From: Chloroflexota bacterium
Lineage (GTDB): Bacteria > Chloroflexota > Anaerolineae > Aggregatilineales > Phototrophicaceae
Assembly: GCA_009840575.1 (NCBI GenBank)
Contig: VXNO01000077.1
Coordinates: 1 to 34,215, forward strand
Length of the DNA stretch: 34,215 bases
Direction: 5' to 3'
The first letter of the stretch is position 1. Each line of letters begins with the position of its first letter. The notes beneath the pieces were generated by a model, which saw nothing but the letters and a program-made list of their open reading frames with translations, had not been told where the DNA came from and made no database searches. A program made the translations under genes and the position numbers. Shown piece after piece: positions 6,328 through 14,554 of the stretch.

Positions 6328-7599
6328 TTAACGGTAGCCGTTGCTGCCGCTCAAGCTGTTGAGGAAGCTCTGGTTGGTATCGTGCAGGCGGAAGCTCTGC
6401 AGCAGCATTTCTGTCGCGCCGACGATGCCTTCCGGTTGTTCCGCCAGGTGCGACCACATGCGCCGCATGGTATAGACGCGCTGCAACACATCGGGGCCCA
6501 GCAGCAGTTCTTCGCGCCGCGTGGAAGATTGCTCAATATCAAAGGCGGGGAAGATGCGCCGTTCTTGCAGTTTGCGGCTCAGGTGCAGTTCCATATTGCC
6601 CGTGCCTTTGAATTCTTCGTAGATGACATCGTCCATTTTGCTGCCGGTATTGACGAGGCAAGTGGCGACGATGGTGAGGCTGCCGCCTTCTTCGACGTTA
6701 CGCGCCGCGCCAAAGAAGCGCTTGGGCGGGTGGATAGCTTGCGGGTCCAAGCCGCCGGACAAGGTGCGGCCGCTGGTAGGCACGACCAGGTTATAGGCGC
6801 GCGCCAGCCGGGTTACGCTATCCAGCATCATCACCACATGGCGCTTGACCTCGACCAGCCGCTTCGCCCGTTCCAGCGCCATCTCCGCCACGCGCACATG
6901 GTGATGCACGGGGTCGTCAAATGTCGAGGCGATGACCTCGGCATCAACCGAGCGATCCATATCGGTTACTTCTTCCGGGCGCTCGCCGATCAGCGCGACC
7001 ATCAGGTGCACATTGGGGTAATTGGTGCTGATGGCGTTGGCGATATCTTTAAGCACAGTGGTTTTGCCGGCTTTGGGTGGCGAGACGATCAAGCCGCGTT
7101 GCCCAAAGCCGACCGGCGCGATGAGATTCAACATGCGCGTGGAGAAGATGCGCGGCGCTGTTTCCAGGTTGAAGCGCGCCTCGGGGAAGATAGGGGTCAG
7201 CCGTTCGAAGTTGGGGCGGTGGCGCACTTCACGCGGGTCCAACCCGTTGACGGCATCGACGCGCAGCAAGCCAAAATACCGTTCGCTGTCTTTGGGCGGG
7301 CGCACCTGGCCGATGACCATATCGCCCGTGCGCAGCTTGAGCCGGTCGATCTGCGAGGCGCTGACATAAATGTCGTTTTTGCCAGGCAGGTAGCCTTCGG
7401 CGCGCAGGAAGCCCATGCCATTTTCAGTAACCTCCAGCACGCCGCCGCGCAATTCGTTACCGCGTCGCTCCGCCTCTTGACGCAGCAAGCCAATAATCAG
7501 GTCTTGTTTTTTCAATCGGCTGAAACGGGGGACATTTCTTTGACGCGCCATGCTGCGCAATTCGGGCAAGGTCTTTGCTTCAAGTTTTCCAATGTTCAT
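6328..7599 (-). CDS. rho: Transcription termination factor Rho
   Basis: Hexameric RNA-dependent ATPase that ends transcription of untranslated RNA. The N-terminal SAP-like helix domain is followed by the RNA-binding cold-shock-like domain (NGMGFLR), the Walker A loop SPPKAGKTT, Walker [17 protein letters not shown] with the Q/R-loop region behind it, and the typical C-terminal RRMWSHLAE segment. 423 aa, normal for bacterial Rho without long insertions. The open frame extends 17 codons upstream, but AGGA lies about ten bases before the ATG at 7599. There is no terminator between its stop and the cys promoter. Confidence 0.97.
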   Translation of the reverse strand: MNIGKLEAKTLPELRSMARQRNVPRFSRLKKQDLIIGLLRQEAERRGNELRGGVLEVTENGMGFLRAEGYLPGKNDIYVSASQIDRLKLRTGDMVIGQVRPPKDSERYFGLLRVDAVNGLDPREVRHRPNFERLTPIFPEARFNLETAPRIFSTRMLNLIAPVGFGQRGLIVSPPKAGKTTVLKDIANAISTNYPNVHLMVALIGERPEEVTDMDRSVDAEVIASTFDDPVHHHVRVAEMALERAKRLVEVKRHVVMMLDSVTRLARAYNLVVPTSGRTLSGGLDPQAIHPPKRFFGAARNVEEGGSLTIVATCLVNTGSKMDDVIYEEFKGTGNMELHLSRKLQERRIFPAFDIEQSSTRREELLLGPDVLQRVYTMRRMWSHLAEQPEGIVGATEMLLQSFRLHDTNQSFLNSLSGSNGYR

Positions 7600-7805
7600 G
7601 CAAATCATCCTGTGATAGTGAGGCGCGGCGGGGCTGGGTATAGTTGCCACGATTTTCTGATTGAATCCGGAGTAGGGTACGGCGGACTAGCGCTCCCGAC
7701 ATGGGCTGCGCAACGGGCGACAAGGTAGAGCAATGACCGCTACGGTATGTCGATAATGAAGCCGCTGGCAGGGGACAGAAAATGGGAGAACTGCATTCCG
7801 CCTCG
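7600..7805 (-). promoter_or_regulatory. Long leader of rho, C-rich before the start
   Basis: About 200 transcribed bases precede rho. An 18-codon frame starts with the ATG at 7796, within about ten bases of the -10 hexamer, and carries no obvious amino-acid run. The last 60 bases before the rho ribosome-binding site are rich in C and poor in G (for example CCCAGCCCCGCC), a composition expected of a Rho utilisation site. Known autoregulation of rho in other bacteria uses termination inside such a leader; that this happens here is inference. Confidence 0.5.
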
Positions 7806-7834
7806 ACTATAGCATGAATTGTGGGCGGCGTCAA
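7806..7834 (-). promoter_or_regulatory. rho: Promoter of rho
   Basis: Minus strand TTGACG (7829-7834), 17 bases, TATAGT (7806-7811), with TGC just before the -10 (extended -10). This close fit to the housekeeping consensus points to strong constitutive transcription. Confidence 0.8.
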
Positions 7835-7871
7835 ATACTTCTTTGATGAATTTTATGCCATTCTTATGCTA

Positions 7872-8176
7872 GGGCAATTGCATCAAAATGAAGCTCTGTA
7901 AAAGGACTAAGGCCCCCGAACTTTTACCACCGAGTACACCGAGTAAATTGAGTACACCTAGATGTATAAAGATTTTGAGATGCCTTGACGAAAAATGGCA
8001 TGCGTTATTTGCGCCGAAAAAGAGGCGCATCGGCATCGGAAAGCGTCTTGCGGCGACTCATCAGCGCCACAACCGCACAAGGCGCAGCCATTTTCAGCAT
8101 GGCAATAAATAAACTCTCGATTTAATCCTTCAACTCGGTGTACTCGGTGGTAAAAAGATTTGACGCAATTGCCTTG
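7872..8176. repeat. Inverted-repeat element with two nested arm types
   Basis: The outer arms at 7872-7887 and 8157-8174 are imperfect inverted copies of a GATGCAATTGCC motif. The inner arms at 7921-7944 and 8133-8157 are inverted copies of a 23-24 base unit containing GGTGTACTCGGTGGTAAAA, perfect over 23 bases. The core (7945-8132) holds further inverted pairs: TGCGCC/GGCGCA at 8010-8028 and AAAATGGC/GCCATTTT at 7992-8094. No transposase is present. A 74-codon frame crossing it (7888-8112) starts inside one arm and looks spurious. This could be a miniature mobile element or a structured intergenic repeat. Confidence 0.7.
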
Positions 8177-8205
8177 TTATGCCATTCGCTTCAGTTCTTT
8201 TTCAT

Positions 8206-8240
8206 CGTGGTAAAATGTTTTGATGCGATTGCTCTGAGGA
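8206..8240 (+). repeat. Partial repeat copy supplying promoter and ribosome-binding site of the PfkB gene
   Basis: CGTGGTAAAAT followed by TTTTGATGCGATTG and CTGAGGAG repeats the joined arm types of the 7872-8176 element. Here TGG-TAAAAT (8208-8216) fits an extended -10, and GAGGAG lies six bases before the ATG at 8247. No good -35 is visible. The same unit recurs at 10195-10234. Confidence 0.55.
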
Positions 8241-8246
8241 GAAAAC

Positions 8247-9203
8247 ATGCCGCGCATCGTCATCATCGGCGCGTTGGTTTATGACCTGGTCTTTGCTGTG
8301 CCCGACTGGGTGCAGCCCAACCGCGCTGTGCATGCCAGCGGACTGACCATCTCGCCAGGCGGCAAGGGGCTGAACCAGGCGGCTGCGGCGAGTCGGCTGG
8401 GCGCGGACGCCGTGCGCTTGGTCGGCTGCGTTGGCGATGACATCTTTGGCGCGGACATGCTGGCTGCGCTGCGGCGGGCGGGCGTCGACACCGCGTTTAT
8501 CGATGTGCATGCTGATGCGCGCACCAGCATCGCCGCCATCATTGTGCGCAATAACCTGCCCGGCTTCGTCGGCGCGCCCGATGCCAGCCGCCGCGTCAGC
8601 CGAGCGCAAATCCGCGCGGCATTGGCTGACCTGCGCCCGGGCGATGTGCTGCTGGTCGGCTTTGAAGTGCCGCAGTCGCTGGTGGCTTATGCGCTGGGGC
8701 TGGGCAGAGCCGCTGGCGCAACAACGGTGGTCAATCCCGCGCCCTTCTTCACGCGCGATAAGTTTGCAATCAAGTATTTGTACCTGGTTGACTGGCTCAT
8801 CCCAAATGTGACCGAAGCCGAATTGCTCACAGGCGTCGAAGACCTTGCTGTCAGTGATTTTGCCGACATTCTGCGGGAGAAAGGGGTCGGCAATGTCATT
8901 ATTACTATGGGCGAGCATGGCAGTTTGCTTGTCGCCGAAAATGACTTTTACACACAAGATGCCTTCCCGGTCGAAGCGGTCGATACGACTGGCGCAAGCG
9001 ACGCCTTTGTAGGCGCGTTTTGCGCAAGCTTGGCGCAAGCGTGGACGCCCAGTCGCGCGCTGCAGTTCGCTTCGGCGGCGGCGGCGCTGGCTTGTACGAA
9101 GCCGGGCACCATGACCGCCCTGCCCGACCGCAGCGAAGTCGAAGCGCTGCTGGCAGGGGCGCAACTTGACCCGCCCGCGCGTGTTTTGGACTGTAGGCAA
9201 TGA
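8247..9203 (+). CDS. PfkB-family (ribokinase-like) sugar kinase
   Basis: ATP-dependent kinase of a sugar or nucleoside; the substrate cannot be told. The N-terminal PGGKGLNQA motif (near residues 36-45) and the C-terminal DTTGASDAFVGAF motif are PfkB signatures. The usual second signature is DTTGAGD; here the second glycine of the anion hole is serine while the catalytic Asp is kept. 318 aa, normal for ribokinases. GAGGAG precedes the start. Its stop overlaps the start of the sigma factor (ATGA), so the two are probably translated together, an unusual pairing of a metabolic kinase with a regulator. Confidence 0.9.
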   Translation: MPRIVIIGALVYDLVFAVPDWVQPNRAVHASGLTISPGGKGLNQAAAASRLGADAVRLVGCVGDDIFGADMLAALRRAGVDTAFIDVHADARTSIAAIIVRNNLPGFVGAPDASRRVSRAQIRAALADLRPGDVLLVGFEVPQSLVAYALGLGRAAGATTVVNPAPFFTRDKFAIKYLYLVDWLIPNVTEAELLTGVEDLAVSDFADILREKGVGNVIITMGEHGSLLVAENDFYTQDAFPVEAVDTTGASDAFVGAFCASLAQAWTPSRALQFASAAAALACTKPGTMTALPDRSEVEALLAGAQLDPPARVLDCRQ

Positions 9204-9805
9204 AGAACCCATTCGCCCGGCAGATCAATTATTCCGCGCTGGATGAGGCAGAGCTGGTCGCTTTGGCAAAGACCGACCGCGATGCCTTCGGCGAATTGTA
9301 CGAGAGATATTTGGACAAAATGTATAGCTATGTCTATTACCGCACCGGCAATAGCCATGATGCCGAAGATTTGACGGCGAAAGTCTTCTTACGCGCTTTT
9401 GCGCGCATCGGCAAGTATGTCGACCGCGGGCTGCCTTTCCAAGCCTGGCTCTACCGCATCGCGCATAACCTGGTCGCCAATTGGTACCGCGACCAAAGCC
9501 GGCGCAAAATCATCGCGCTGGAAGACTATCTGGGGCAAGATCTGCTAAGCGACGCGCCCGACGCACGGGCAGAGAGGCGCGACGAGCACGATGAGCTGCT
9601 GCGCGCCGTCCGCCGCCTGCCCGCCGAACGCCAGCAACTGCTAATTTTGAAGGTCGTCGAGGGACTGCCCAACCGCGAGATCGGCATCATCATGGGGCGC
9701 AGCGAAGGCGCGATCAAGTCGCTGTATCACCGCACCTTGCTGGCGCTGCGTGCCGAGCTAAGCGCCGAGCAAGCAAACACAAATGTGAAACGAACGAGTG
9801 GGTGA
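9200..9805 (+). CDS. ECF-type RNA polymerase sigma factor
   Basis: Alternative sigma factor. Region 2 (about residues 27-95) has AFGELYERY, DAEDLTAKVFLRAF and the WLYRIAHNLVANWYRD stretch that melts the -10. Region 4 (about 135-185) has LPAERQQLLILK and the helix-turn-helix NREIGIIMGRSEGAIKSLYHR that reads the -35. At 201 aa with only these two regions it belongs to the ECF group. It overlaps the genes on both sides by four bases, and the next gene encodes a small membrane protein that may restrain it. Confidence 0.93.
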   Translation: MKNPFARQINYSALDEAELVALAKTDRDAFGELYERYLDKMYSYVYYRTGNSHDAEDLTAKVFLRAFARIGKYVDRGLPFQAWLYRIAHNLVANWYRDQSRRKIIALEDYLGQDLLSDAPDARAERRDEHDELLRAVRRLPAERQQLLILKVVEGLPNREIGIIMGRSEGAIKSLYHRTLLALRAELSAEQANTNVKRTSG

Positions 9806-10143
9806 GCATGATGAATCCAAACCAGCCTGAAGCGCGCGAAAATAACTTGGCCGCCGCGGATGAACAGCCCGAAACAACAGCCGCCTTCGCTGAATTGACA
9901 AAAGCGCTGGAAGCCGCGTTGGTACCGCGAGAGCCGCGCGAAGCCTTCGCCAGGGAGTTGCGCGCGCAGATCCTGAACGAGCCAAATAGCGCGCCTGCTC
10001 GCCTGCGCAATTTGTCGCCACGTCTGCAATTCGCCGCGGCGCTGGCGCTGGTGGCTGGTTTTATGCTGCTGATGCTCCGTAGGCTGTTGGGCGGCAATAC
10101 GGGCGGCGAACTGGTGGAAGACAGCCTGCCTAGCTCTGCTTGA
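9802..10143 (+). CDS. Small single-pass membrane protein, possible anti-sigma factor
   Basis: 113 aa from a GTG start within the sigma stop (GTGA overlap). An acidic, soluble N-terminal part of about 70 residues is followed by one membrane segment (LQFAAALALVAGFMLLML, about residues 73-91), two arginines and a short acidic tail. No zinc anti-sigma motif is visible and I do not recognise a family. Position and topology (sigma-binding part inside, one anchor) suggest an anti-sigma factor for the upstream ECF factor; this is inference from context. Confidence 0.6.
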   Translation: MSMMNPNQPEARENNLAAADEQPETTAAFAELTKALEAALVPREPREAFARELRAQILNEPNSAPARLRNLSPRLQFAAALALVAGFMLLMLRRLLGGNTGGELVEDSLPSSA

Positions 10144-10149
10144 GGCGCG

Positions 10150-10234
10150 CCTTTACCACGGAGGCACCGCCTCGCCCTTACAGCAATCCTCTGTGCCTAT
10201 GTGGCAAATAGTTTTTGATGCGATTGCCCTGAGG
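10150..10234 (+). repeat. Intergenic repeat, hairpin version of the CGGTGGTAAA family
   Basis: Bases 10153-10170 and 10190-10210 are imperfect inverted copies (TTTACCACGGAGGCACC against GTGCCTATGTGGCAAA). They are followed by TTTTGATGCGATTG and CCCTGAGG (10213-10234), the same second unit found at 8157 and 8217. No T tract follows the hairpin, so it is not a clear terminator for the sigma operon. Confidence 0.65.
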
Positions 10235-10256
10235 CACTAGGCGCGCCAACTTGATA

Positions 10257-10265
10257 TGCTACAAT
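10257..10265 (+). promoter_or_regulatory. Extended -10 promoter upstream of hisZ
   Basis: TGC-TACAAT, the same extended -10 seen before the nucleoside hydrolase gene. No -35 match at 17 bases. The predicted start is near 10272, giving a leader of about 32 bases with only a weak ribosome-binding site. No run of His codons is visible in it. Confidence 0.5.
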
Positions 10266-10303
10266 CGCCGCGATAGCTGGCAAGAAAAGACTGCGGCGCG
10301 AAG

Positions 10304-11857
10304 ATGGCAGTAGCAAAGCAAATCTCGGCCCTGCGCGGCATGCGCGATGTCTTCGCCGCGGAATACGCCCACTCACGGGGGCTGCTGGAGGCGCTGGAGC
10401 AGCATCTGCGCCTGCATGCCTACGCCGCCATCGACCCGCCCCTGCTGGAAAATACTGAGCTGTACCTGCGCAAATCAGGTGAAGACATCGCCGCGCGCCT
10501 CTATGAATTCGACTTCAAGAGCCGCCGCCTTGCCCTGCGTCCCGAGCTGACGGCATCAGTCTTGCGCGCCTATGTCGAAGAGCTGCACGGCGAGCCGCTG
10601 CCATTGCGCCTGCGCTACAGCGGGCTTGTCTTCCGCTACGAAAAACCACAACTGCATCGCTATCGCCAATTCACCCTGGCGGGGGCGGAGCTGCTGGGCG
10701 CGCCAGCCGACTATGCCGATGCCGAGCTGCTGGCAATGGCTTGCGGCGGCTTGGAGAGCGTCGGCATCCACAACTATCGGCTGGTCATCGGTACATCCGC
10801 CCTGCTGGAAAACTTCTTGTCGTCTTTGGGCTTGCGCAAGCAGTTGCATAATTTCTTGCTGCGCAATATGGAGAATCTGCGCAAACAAGGCATGGACTAT
10901 GTAGTCGATTCCCTGCGCGCTGTCTTGCCCGGTTTCCAGCTTACCAGCCCCGATCGCGCCGAGGCGAAGGAGCAAGACAGCCAGCAGTTAATCCATGTCC
11001 TGCGCGAGATGACAGACGCGGAAGCGCATAGCGCCATCAGCCAATTTCTGCGCAGCTTGAACATCCACATCGACGCCAACCGCGCCGAAAGCCAGGTGAT
11101 CGACCGCCTGCTGCACAAAATCCGCGAAGACGAGCAAGCGCCCAAGCTGCGCACCGCGCTGGAGTTTATGACGCGGCTGAGCGAAATCGTCGGCGAACCA
11201 GATTACGCGTTGGCGGCGGCGGCGCAGCTATGCCAGGAGGTTGCGCTGGATGACAGCCCGCTCAAGCAGTTGGAAATCACATTGCGGCGGCTGGCGGAAA
11301 GTGGCGGGCTGAGTGGCGAGATTCAGTTGGACTTCGGCTTGAGCCGCGGCTTGCATTATTACACGGGCATGATCTTCGAGATTCATGGGCAGACGCGCGC
11401 TGGCGAGGCGATTCAACTTTGTGGCGGCGGTCGCTATGATAACCTGGTCAGTATATTGGGTGGCGAGCCAACGCCAGCGGCTGGTTTCGCCTGGGGCATT
11501 GAGCGCGTTGCCAGCGCCTCGCCTGCCCCAGCCGCCTCAGCGCAGGAGCGATTCGTCTGCGTCATCCCGGTTGCGGAAGCCGACTATGCAACATGCCAGG
11601 CTATCGCTGCCGACTTGCGGGCGCAGCAGCTCGTCGCCGAGGTCAGTATGGGCGGACGCAGCCTGCGGCGCAGCCTCAAACAAGCCGACCGGCGCGGCGC
11701 GAGCCTGGTCATCATCATCGGCGAGGCAGAGCGCGAAGAAAACAGCGCGGTTTTGCGGGATATGCGTGGCGGAGAGGAGCGGCGCGTGGCGATTGCCGCC
11801 CTGCCAGCGGCAGCTGCGGACATGCTGCGCCAGCAGGAGCGAGACCATGCCAGCTGA
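10304..11857 (+). CDS. hisZ: HisRS-like protein, probable HisZ, with anticodon-binding domain
   Basis: Class II histidyl-tRNA-synthetase fold, 517 aa. The first ~410 residues are catalytic-domain-like: PELTASVLRAY, the motif-2-like VFRYEKPQLHRYRQF, SRGLHYYTGMIFEI and CGGGRYDNL. The last ~100 residues look like a HisRS anticodon-binding domain, normally missing from HisZ. The second Gln of the HisRS signature RYRQFHQ is replaced (RYRQFTL), and the RGLDYY signature is RGLHYY, so aminoacylation is doubtful. It overlaps hisG by 11 bases. I favour a regulatory partner of HisG; a true or secondary histidyl-tRNA synthetase is the alternative. Confidence 0.7.
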   Translation: MAVAKQISALRGMRDVFAAEYAHSRGLLEALEQHLRLHAYAAIDPPLLENTELYLRKSGEDIAARLYEFDFKSRRLALRPELTASVLRAYVEELHGEPLPLRLRYSGLVFRYEKPQLHRYRQFTLAGAELLGAPADYADAELLAMACGGLESVGIHNYRLVIGTSALLENFLSSLGLRKQLHNFLLRNMENLRKQGMDYVVDSLRAVLPGFQLTSPDRAEAKEQDSQQLIHVLREMTDAEAHSAISQFLRSLNIHIDANRAESQVIDRLLHKIREDEQAPKLRTALEFMTRLSEIVGEPDYALAAAAQLCQEVALDDSPLKQLEITLRRLAESGGLSGEIQLDFGLSRGLHYYTGMIFEIHGQTRAGEAIQLCGGGRYDNLVSILGGEPTPAAGFAWGIERVASASPAPAASAQERFVCVIPVAEADYATCQAIAADLRAQQLVAEVSMGGRSLRRSLKQADRRGASLVIIIGEAEREENSAVLRDMRGGEERRVAIAALPAAAADMLRQQERDHAS

Positions 11858-12878
11858 CAAGCTCATCATCGCGCTGCCCAGCAAAGGCAAACTTGGTGAC
11901 GATTCCGATAATTTCCTGGCGCGGGCTGGCTTGCCGGTCTACAAGCCCAACCGCCGCCAATACAGCGCCAGCATCCCCAGTCTGCCCGGAGTCGAAGTTG
12001 TCTACCAACGTCCGCGCGATATCCTCAGCAAGGTCAGCGAGGGGCGCGCCGATATTGGCATCACCGGCTTGGATATCGTCGCCGAGCACAGCCAAGACTC
12101 AGCCGATGTCATGGTGATCGACGAGCTGGGCTATGGACGCTGCGCCCTGCTGCTGGCGGTGCCCGATTCCTGGATTGATGTATCGTCCATGGCCGACCTG
12201 GCTGACCTCAGCCTGCGCCAGCAAGAGAGCGGCGCTCAGCTGCGCATCGCCACCAAATACAGCAACCTGACCAAGAGTTTTTTGTATCGCCAGGGGATTT
12301 CGCATTTCCTGCTGGTGCATGCCGAGGGTGCCTTGGAAGCCGCGCCGCGCATGGGTTATGCCGATTTAATCGCCGATATCAGCGAGACAGGCACGACCCT
12401 GCGCGAGAACCACCTGCGTCCGATTGTTGGCGGGGGGATCATCGACGCGCAAGCTGTGCTCATCGGCAATCGGCGTGCCTTGCGCGCCTCGGCGGACAAG
12501 CTGGAGACCCTGCGCGAGTTGATCGAGCGCATTGAGGCGCATCGGCGGGCGCGGCAATTTGTCTCGCTGCGCGCCAATATCGCCGGCGAGTCGATTGCGG
12601 ATGTGCAGGGTCGCATCCTGGCGAATCCGGCGCTCTGTGGCAGCAAGGGGCCAGGCGTGGTCGCCGTTGCCAGCCCGCCCGGCACGAGCCAAAGCTGGTT
12701 CGAAACCAACTTGCTGGTGCGCAGTGATCTCATCCACAAGACCATGCAGCACCTGCGCGCGCTGGGCGGCACAGACATCATCGTTACCCGCCCCGACTAT
12801 GTCTTTGATGCGCAATCCGCCACTTACAATCGCTTTGAGCACCTGCTGCAAGCGGACGAAAGGTTAAGCATATTGTGA
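11847..12878 (+). CDS. hisG: ATP phosphoribosyltransferase
   Basis: First step of histidine synthesis: ATP plus PRPP to phosphoribosyl-ATP. Typical segments are LIIALPSKGKL at the start, VYQRPRDI, GRADIGITGLDIV and the PRPP loop DLIADISETGTTLREN. At 343 aa it is longer than the short HisZ-dependent form (about 210 aa). The last ~110 residues (NLLVRSDLIHKTMQHLRALGG and after) fit the ACT-like histidine-binding domain of the long form. An open frame extends far upstream inside hisZ, but the ATG at 11847 has GGAG about nine bases before it. Confidence 0.92.
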   Translation: MPADKLIIALPSKGKLGDDSDNFLARAGLPVYKPNRRQYSASIPSLPGVEVVYQRPRDILSKVSEGRADIGITGLDIVAEHSQDSADVMVIDELGYGRCALLLAVPDSWIDVSSMADLADLSLRQQESGAQLRIATKYSNLTKSFLYRQGISHFLLVHAEGALEAAPRMGYADLIADISETGTTLRENHLRPIVGGGIIDAQAVLIGNRRALRASADKLETLRELIERIEAHRRARQFVSLRANIAGESIADVQGRILANPALCGSKGPGVVAVASPPGTSQSWFETNLLVRSDLIHKTMQHLRALGGTDIIVTRPDYVFDAQSATYNRFEHLLQADERLSIL

Positions 12879-13714
12879 GCACAGTTGGCATCATCCATCC
12901 TGGCGCAATGGGCATTTCCATCGCGGCATCAGCGCAAGCGGCTGGGCATACCGTCTATTGGGCATCAGCCGAGCGCAGCGCCACCAGCCGACAACGCGCC
13001 ACGCAGCACAATCTGTTGGACGCGGAAACGGTGGCGCGCCTCTGCGAATGCTGTGATGTCATCCTCTGCGTTTGCCCGCCCCATGCCGCCGAGGCGGTCG
13101 CTGAGTCAGCGCTGGAGGCTGGCTTCACGGGGCTGTATTGCGATGGCAACGCCATCTCGCCAGAAAAAGCGCGACGCATCGGCGAGCGTATGAGAAGCGC
13201 GGGCTGCGACTTTGTAGACGGCGGCATCATCGGCCCGCCGGCTTGGGAGAAAGGCAGCACCCGCTTTTATCTGTCGGGGTCATCAGCTGCGCAAGTCGCG
13301 GCGCTCTTCATCGGCAGCGTGACCGAAGCCATCGACATCGGCGCTGAGGTGGGACGCGCATCAGCGTTGAAGATGGTCTTCGCCGCCCAGACCAAAGGCA
13401 CAACCGCGTTGCTATCGGCTGTGCAGGCGGCCGCGGAGGCGCTGGGCGTGCGTGGCGACTTGGATGGCGAATGGGCGCGGCGTCTGCCCGACGCAGCCGA
13501 GTCGCGCGCGCAGCCAGTGCGGTCAGTCACAGCAAAAGCCTGGCGCTTCACCGGCGAGATGCAAGAGATCGCCGCGACCTTTGCCGAGGCGGGCTTGCCA
13601 GATGGTTTTCACCTGGCTGCCTATGAGGTCTATCGGCGCATGGCGGGCTTCAAAGATGCCGAAGCGACACCGCCGCTGGAGGATGTGCTGGCGGCGCTGC
13701 TAGACGAGAACTAG
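12875..13714 (+). CDS. NAD(P)-binding dehydrogenase of the 6-phosphogluconate/DUF1932 type
   Basis: 279 aa. The N-terminal Rossmann domain (VGIIHPGAMGISIA) is followed by FVDGGIIGPPAWEKG, the substrate-loop region of beta-hydroxyacid dehydrogenases, and a C-terminal helical domain of the DUF1932 kind (SALKMVFAAQTKGTTALLSA). Probably oxidises or reduces a hydroxyacid; the substrate is unknown. A GTG start overlaps the hisG stop (GTGA), so it belongs to this operon, though no histidine step requires it. Its TAG stop shares the CTAG palindrome with the stop of the convergent phosphatase gene. Confidence 0.8.
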   Translation: MSTVGIIHPGAMGISIAASAQAAGHTVYWASAERSATSRQRATQHNLLDAETVARLCECCDVILCVCPPHAAEAVAESALEAGFTGLYCDGNAISPEKARRIGERMRSAGCDFVDGGIIGPPAWEKGSTRFYLSGSSAAQVAALFIGSVTEAIDIGAEVGRASALKMVFAAQTKGTTALLSAVQAAAEALGVRGDLDGEWARRLPDAAESRAQPVRSVTAKAWRFTGEMQEIAATFAEAGLPDGFHLAAYEVYRRMAGFKDAEATPPLEDVLAALLDEN

Positions 13715-14520
13715 ATGGCTTCAGCGAGCGCCGCAAGCAGTTCTGGCAAGCCCGCAAAGACATAGTCCGGCTGGATTTCGCTGGCGGAGAGGCTTTGAGG
13801 AGTTTCCACGCCTGTCATCACCAGCGCCGTCCGTATGCCCAGCGCTTTTGCCCCGGCAATATCGGTATTGATGCGGTCGCCGATCATCAAAGTAGCTTGT
13901 GGCGACGTCCCCAAAGTCCGCAAAGCCGCCTCAAACATGCCGCGGCGGGGCTTGCCGATGATGATGGGCGCGCGCCCGGAAGCCGCTTCCAGCAGCGCCA
14001 GGATACTGCCCGCGCCCGGCACCAGCCCCTCTGGCGAAGGGAAGGACGAATCAGGGTTCGTGCCGATGAAGTCCGCGCCGCCGCGGATCAACAGGGTCGC
14101 CGTGCGCAGCTTGCCATAGGTCAAGTCAAAGTCGATGCCACAGACGACCGCCACCGCCCCGCTTTCCACCAGCGAATAGCCAGCGCGAACGACCATCTGC
14201 TTCAAGCCATCGCCACCCACCACGAAGAGTTCGCTGCCCGGCGGATAGCGCGTCTGCAGGTAGCTGATTGTGGCGGTGCCGCTGGTTACGATATGCCGCT
14301 CCTGGAGGCCAGCGATGCCCAGCTTGGCCAGTTTCCGCACATAATCCGCCGGCGTATTGCGGCTGTTATTGGTGGCTAGCACAAAGTCCAGGTCGCGGGC
14401 GAAGAGCAGGTCAAAGAACTCGCCCAAGCCCGGCAGCGCAAACATTCCACGCCACAATACGCCATCCATGTCCGAGATGATTGCTTTGATGGGACCTCGC
14501 AATTTTCTATTCCTTTCCAT
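13711..14520 (-). CDS. HAD-superfamily phosphatase, NagD type
   Basis: Phosphate-ester hydrolase of the NagD/PGP subfamily. Motif I is ISDMDGVLWRG, motif II ATNNSR, the Lys motif IIGKPRRGMF and motif IV GDRINTDIAGA, in the correct order. 269 aa, usual for NagD. The ATG at 14520 lacks a ribosome-binding site. A TTG at 14502 has AAGGA eight bases upstream and would give 263 aa, so the start is uncertain. It is the last gene of the minus-strand cluster, 34 bases after the KARI-like gene. Confidence 0.9.
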   Translation of the reverse strand: MERNRKLRGPIKAIISDMDGVLWRGMFALPGLGEFFDLLFARDLDFVLATNNSRNTPADYVRKLAKLGIAGLQERHIVTSGTATISYLQTRYPPGSELFVVGGDGLKQMVVRAGYSLVESGAVAVVCGIDFDLTYGKLRTATLLIRGGADFIGTNPDSSFPSPEGLVPGAGSILALLEAASGRAPIIIGKPRRGMFEAALRTLGTSPQATLMIGDRINTDIAGAKALGIRTALVMTGVETPQSLSASEIQPDYVFAGLPELLAALAEAI

Positions 14521-14554
14521 GAGTCGGCAAAATCCGCGGCGCTTTACCCCGAAG

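Noticed and set aside
6244-7728. 494-codon plus-strand frame opposite rho
   Set aside because: Shadow of rho; no motif, and rho is unmistakable.
7888-8112. 74-codon open frame on the plus strand inside the inverted-repeat element
   Set aside because: It starts in the repeat arm, has no ribosome-binding site, an odd basic composition without recognisable motifs, and lies between inverted repeats; more likely chance.
11385-11846. N-terminal extension of HisG upstream of 11847
   Set aside because: The frame is open, but it runs through the conserved end of the HisRS-like gene, has no HisG similarity, and a ribosome-binding site precedes the ATG at 11847.
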